Below, piece by piece: positions 5,666 through 7,064 of a DNA stretch of 7,064 bases. The position numbers were made by a program, and so were the translations under genes. This stretch comes from UBA1227 sp963629305 (lineage in GTDB: Bacteria > Bacillota > Clostridia > Oscillospirales > Acutalibacteraceae): positions 1-7,064 of the forward strand of contig CAVGIJ010000036.1 of assembly GCA_963629305.1 (NCBI GenBank), written 5' to 3'. The notes under the pieces were generated by a model. The model ran no database searches, was not told the origin of the DNA, and saw only the letters and a program-made list of their open reading frames with translations. Positions within the stretch are counted from its first letter, which is position 1. Every line of letters begins with the position of its first letter.

Positions 5666-6532
5666 TTAACCGTTGTCATCACCTGACGGTGTCGGTGTAA
5701 CAGTTGCAAAGCTTGCATACTTAATAAGGTCAGGCATAACCGCCTTTGTACCGTGTGAGAAGAAGAACTCAAGAGCAAAGTTATTATCAAGAGGTATCTT
5801 CTCAAGGCCGTACTCATCAGTCTTAACAAGCTGACCAATAGCGCCGTCAATCATGCAAATTGCATCTTTTGTCTGACGGTGGTTTGAGAAAATTCTTACC
5901 CTATGGAACATATCATCCTTAAGTCCGGTAAGAGAGTTCGGAACAGAGTCAATATAATTCTGAATCTGTCCGTAAATTGCCGGTGTAACAGTAAGAACAA
6001 GCATATCTCTGTCAACACCGTCTACCCAGTCATTAACAGTTGTCTCTACAGACTGGATAAGGGCTTCAACCTTTTCCTGTACTGTTGTTGCAGTTGTCGG
6101 AAGTGTAAGAGCCGTACCGGAAGTCTCAGCTTCGGTGAAAAATGCCTTATCGAGGTAAGCAATAACACGCTTTGCGTGATTGTCTTTTCTTTTTTCAGCA
6201 ATGCCGGCTACGCCGTAAAGGTCAAGGTCTTTCTTTGCAACCTCTTCAACAATTTCCTTGTCGGTGTCAACCTTAATTGTTACCTTACCGGTATTCTTAA
6301 GCTCATCACCTGCAGCAGCTGTACGAGCTGTGCCCTTTGCATTGATAGTTGCGTTCTTAAAGCGGTCAATCTCAACTGAACCGCTCTGCGGATCTCCGGA
6401 GTAGTTCTTGTTCTTTATCTGCTCGGAAATAGCGCCCTTCTGAATGGCTTCTATGACCTCACCGTAAACCTCTGCGAGCTGATCCTTGTTGCTATCGTTA
6501 AGATAAATTGATAATGCGTCCTGTCTTGCCAT
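5666..6532 (-). CDS. Major capsid protein
   Basis: A 288-residue major capsid protein, the main shell subunit, most likely with the HK97 fold. It directly follows a DUF4355-like scaffold and precedes the connector genes. Segments that fit a scaffold-dependent capsid protein include the N-terminal 'DALSIYLNDSNKDQLAEVYG' (about 5-24), an E-loop-like region 'FKNATINAKGTARTAAAGDE' (about 58-77), a strand 'TGKVTIKVDTDKEIVEEVA' (about 81-99), a long central helix 'EKRKDNHAKRVIAYLDKAFF' (about 113-132) and a C-terminal 'FALEFFFSHGTKAVMPDLI' strand set. No protease gene is in the window, and the scaffold is separate, so the whole chain may be used without a cleaved N-terminal delta domain. ATG at 6530-6532 has SD AGGAGTG at 6540-6546, 7 nt upstream. 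The translated region on the opposite strand here is a shadow of this gene. Confidence 0.92.
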   Translation of the reverse strand: MARQDALSIYLNDSNKDQLAEVYGEVIEAIQKGAISEQIKNKNYSGDPQSGSVEIDRFKNATINAKGTARTAAAGDELKNTGKVTIKVDTDKEIVEEVAKKDLDLYGVAGIAEKRKDNHAKRVIAYLDKAFFTEAETSGTALTLPTTATTVQEKVEALIQSVETTVNDWVDGVDRDMLVLTVTPAIYGQIQNYIDSVPNSLTGLKDDMFHRVRIFSNHRQTKDAICMIDGAIGQLVKTDEYGLEKIPLDNNFALEFFFSHGTKAVMPDLIKYASFATVTPTPSGDDNG

Positions 6533-6567
6533 GTTTAATCACTCCTAAATTAAAATAAATTCAGGCA

Positions 6568-7064
6568 TTAAAAAACCGACATAACTTTTGGTTTAGGTTT
6601 GTCGGTGTTGTTATTATTGCCTGATGGATCTTTCGGGGGATCGCCTTTAAGCTTTTCTGTAACCCCCGCTTCTACAGCCTTTGTATATGCTTTTTCAAGC
6701 TTATCGATATTTGCCTTTGTCTTGTCAGAATCAAGGTCAACAACGAACTCTACAAGGTCTGTAGGTATATGCTTCTCTGAAAGAAGCTCTTTTGCCTCAA
6801 GAGTACGCTCACGAAGCGTGATACTGTTTTCCCGCTCCTGAATTCTTTTCTCTTCTTCGGCTCTTGCTTCTTTCTCTTTTTCCTCTGCAGTGAGCTTTGC
6901 TTTGCGCTCATACTCTGCAATGGCGTCTTTTACAGCTGAATTGATAGCATTATCACGCTTGCTCTTTTCTTCACCGCGTACTTTTGCAGCAAGTGAATCA
7001 AGATCTGCCTGTGTAAACTTCTTTTCAGCTCCGGATGTTCCCTCGTTGTTGTCAATATTCTCCG
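6568..7064 (-). CDS. Capsid scaffolding protein, DUF4355-like (5' end outside window)
   Basis: The C-terminal 164 residues of a capsid scaffold. Its start lies beyond the high-coordinate edge. The visible chain begins with an acidic stretch, 'ENIDNNEGTSGAEK', followed by 'FTQADLDSLAAKVRGEEK' (about 16-33), which I recognise as the opening of the DUF4355 domain. A long highly charged coiled-coil region follows ('EYERKAKLTAEEKEKEARAE', about 51-70, continuing to about 90), then 'LLSEKHIPTDLVEFVVDLDS', a usual feature of this family, a second helix, and a low-complexity tail with Pro, Asn and Lys ('GDPPKDPSGNNNNTDKPKPK'). Scaffolds of this kind guide capsid assembly and then leave. The stop is TAA 6568-6570, and the capsid gene starts 35 nt further on. 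No ATG in the window begins it, so only the C-terminal part is present. Confidence 0.88.
   Translation of the reverse strand, partial: ENIDNNEGTSGAEKKFTQADLDSLAAKVRGEEKSKRDNAINSAVKDAIAEYERKAKLTAEEKEKEARAEEEKRIQERENSITLRERTLEAKELLSEKHIPTDLVEFVVDLDSDKTKANIDKLEKAYTKAVEAGVTEKLKGDPPKDPSGNNNNTDKPKPKVMSVF
6570..6606 (-). terminator. Weak terminator-like hairpin at the scaffold stop
   Basis: On the minus strand a 7-bp perfect stem, ACCGACA (6600-6606) and TGTCGGT (6575-6581), closes an 18-nt loop and is followed by five U (6570-6574). The stop codon TAA (6568-6570) begins in this U run. The loop is longer than usual and only four of seven pairs are G-C, so termination would be weak at best. It would lie between scaffold and capsid expression. 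Confidence 0.3.

Noticed and set aside
5903..6379. 158-residue plus-strand open frame opposite the major capsid gene
   Set aside because: It lies fully inside the strongly supported capsid gene on the other strand, shows no family pattern, is Cys- and Asn-rich in the way of antisense frames, and has no evident SD.
6533..6567. Promoter between scaffold and capsid genes
   Set aside because: The 35-nt gap is A/T-rich and could hold a -10-like box, but I see no matching -35 element at a proper distance, and the A/T content is explained by the SD leader.
1..7064. CRISPR array, tRNA, insertion sequence or attachment site
   Set aside because: I saw no regularly spaced direct repeats, no tRNA cloverleaf pattern, no transposase frame and no terminal repeats; coding sequence fills almost the whole window.

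Overview
The window is one continuous stretch of the late structural module of a tailed bacteriophage, most likely a siphovirus and probably read from an integrated prophage. All genes I can support lie on the minus strand, so the operon is read from high to low coordinates. The gene types suggest a low-to-moderate GC Firmicutes host, probably a gut-type clostridial lineage: a DUF4355-like scaffold, an HK97-gp10-like protein, a TP901-1-type tape measure, and strong Shine-Dalgarno (SD) sites of AAGGAGG or GAGGTG type. That host guess is inference. No integrase, lysis, packaging or host gene is in the window, so prophage and free phage cannot be told apart.

In transcription order the layout is as follows. 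Head assembly: a capsid scaffold cut by the window edge (6568-7064), the major capsid protein (5666-6532) and a 52-residue basic protein (5495-5653). Neck and connector: a gp6-like head-tail adaptor (5047-5478), a head-closure protein with a TTG start (4731-5072), an HK97-gp10-like protein with a GTG start (4258-4734) and a tail-terminator candidate (3920-4255). Tail: the major tail tube protein (3477-3905), an intrinsic terminator, a tail assembly chaperone pair (3076-3423 and 2735-3040), the tape measure protein (283-2745), and the start of a small DUF6711-like tail protein cut by the other edge (1-286). Genes abut or overlap by a few bases nearly everywhere, stop codons often lie inside the next SD site, and no stretch over 300 bases lacks a gene.

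The clearest special signal is a programmed -1 ribosomal frameshift site in the chaperone pair. The heptamer T TTT TTA at 3163-3169 is in the correct phase in the first gene. The -1 frame stays open from just upstream of it, through the stop of the first gene, to the end of the second. The products would be a 115-residue short form and a 229-residue fusion, the siphophage equivalent of lambda gpG and gpGT.

Other points worth a look are a terminator hairpin directly after the tail tube gene, a plus-strand terminator-like hairpin inside the 52-residue gene, a weaker hairpin with a U run at the scaffold stop, and non-ATG starts on two connector genes. I see no evidence of a novel defence system or other accessory cargo: this is an ordinary and well-organised phage morphogenesis cluster.
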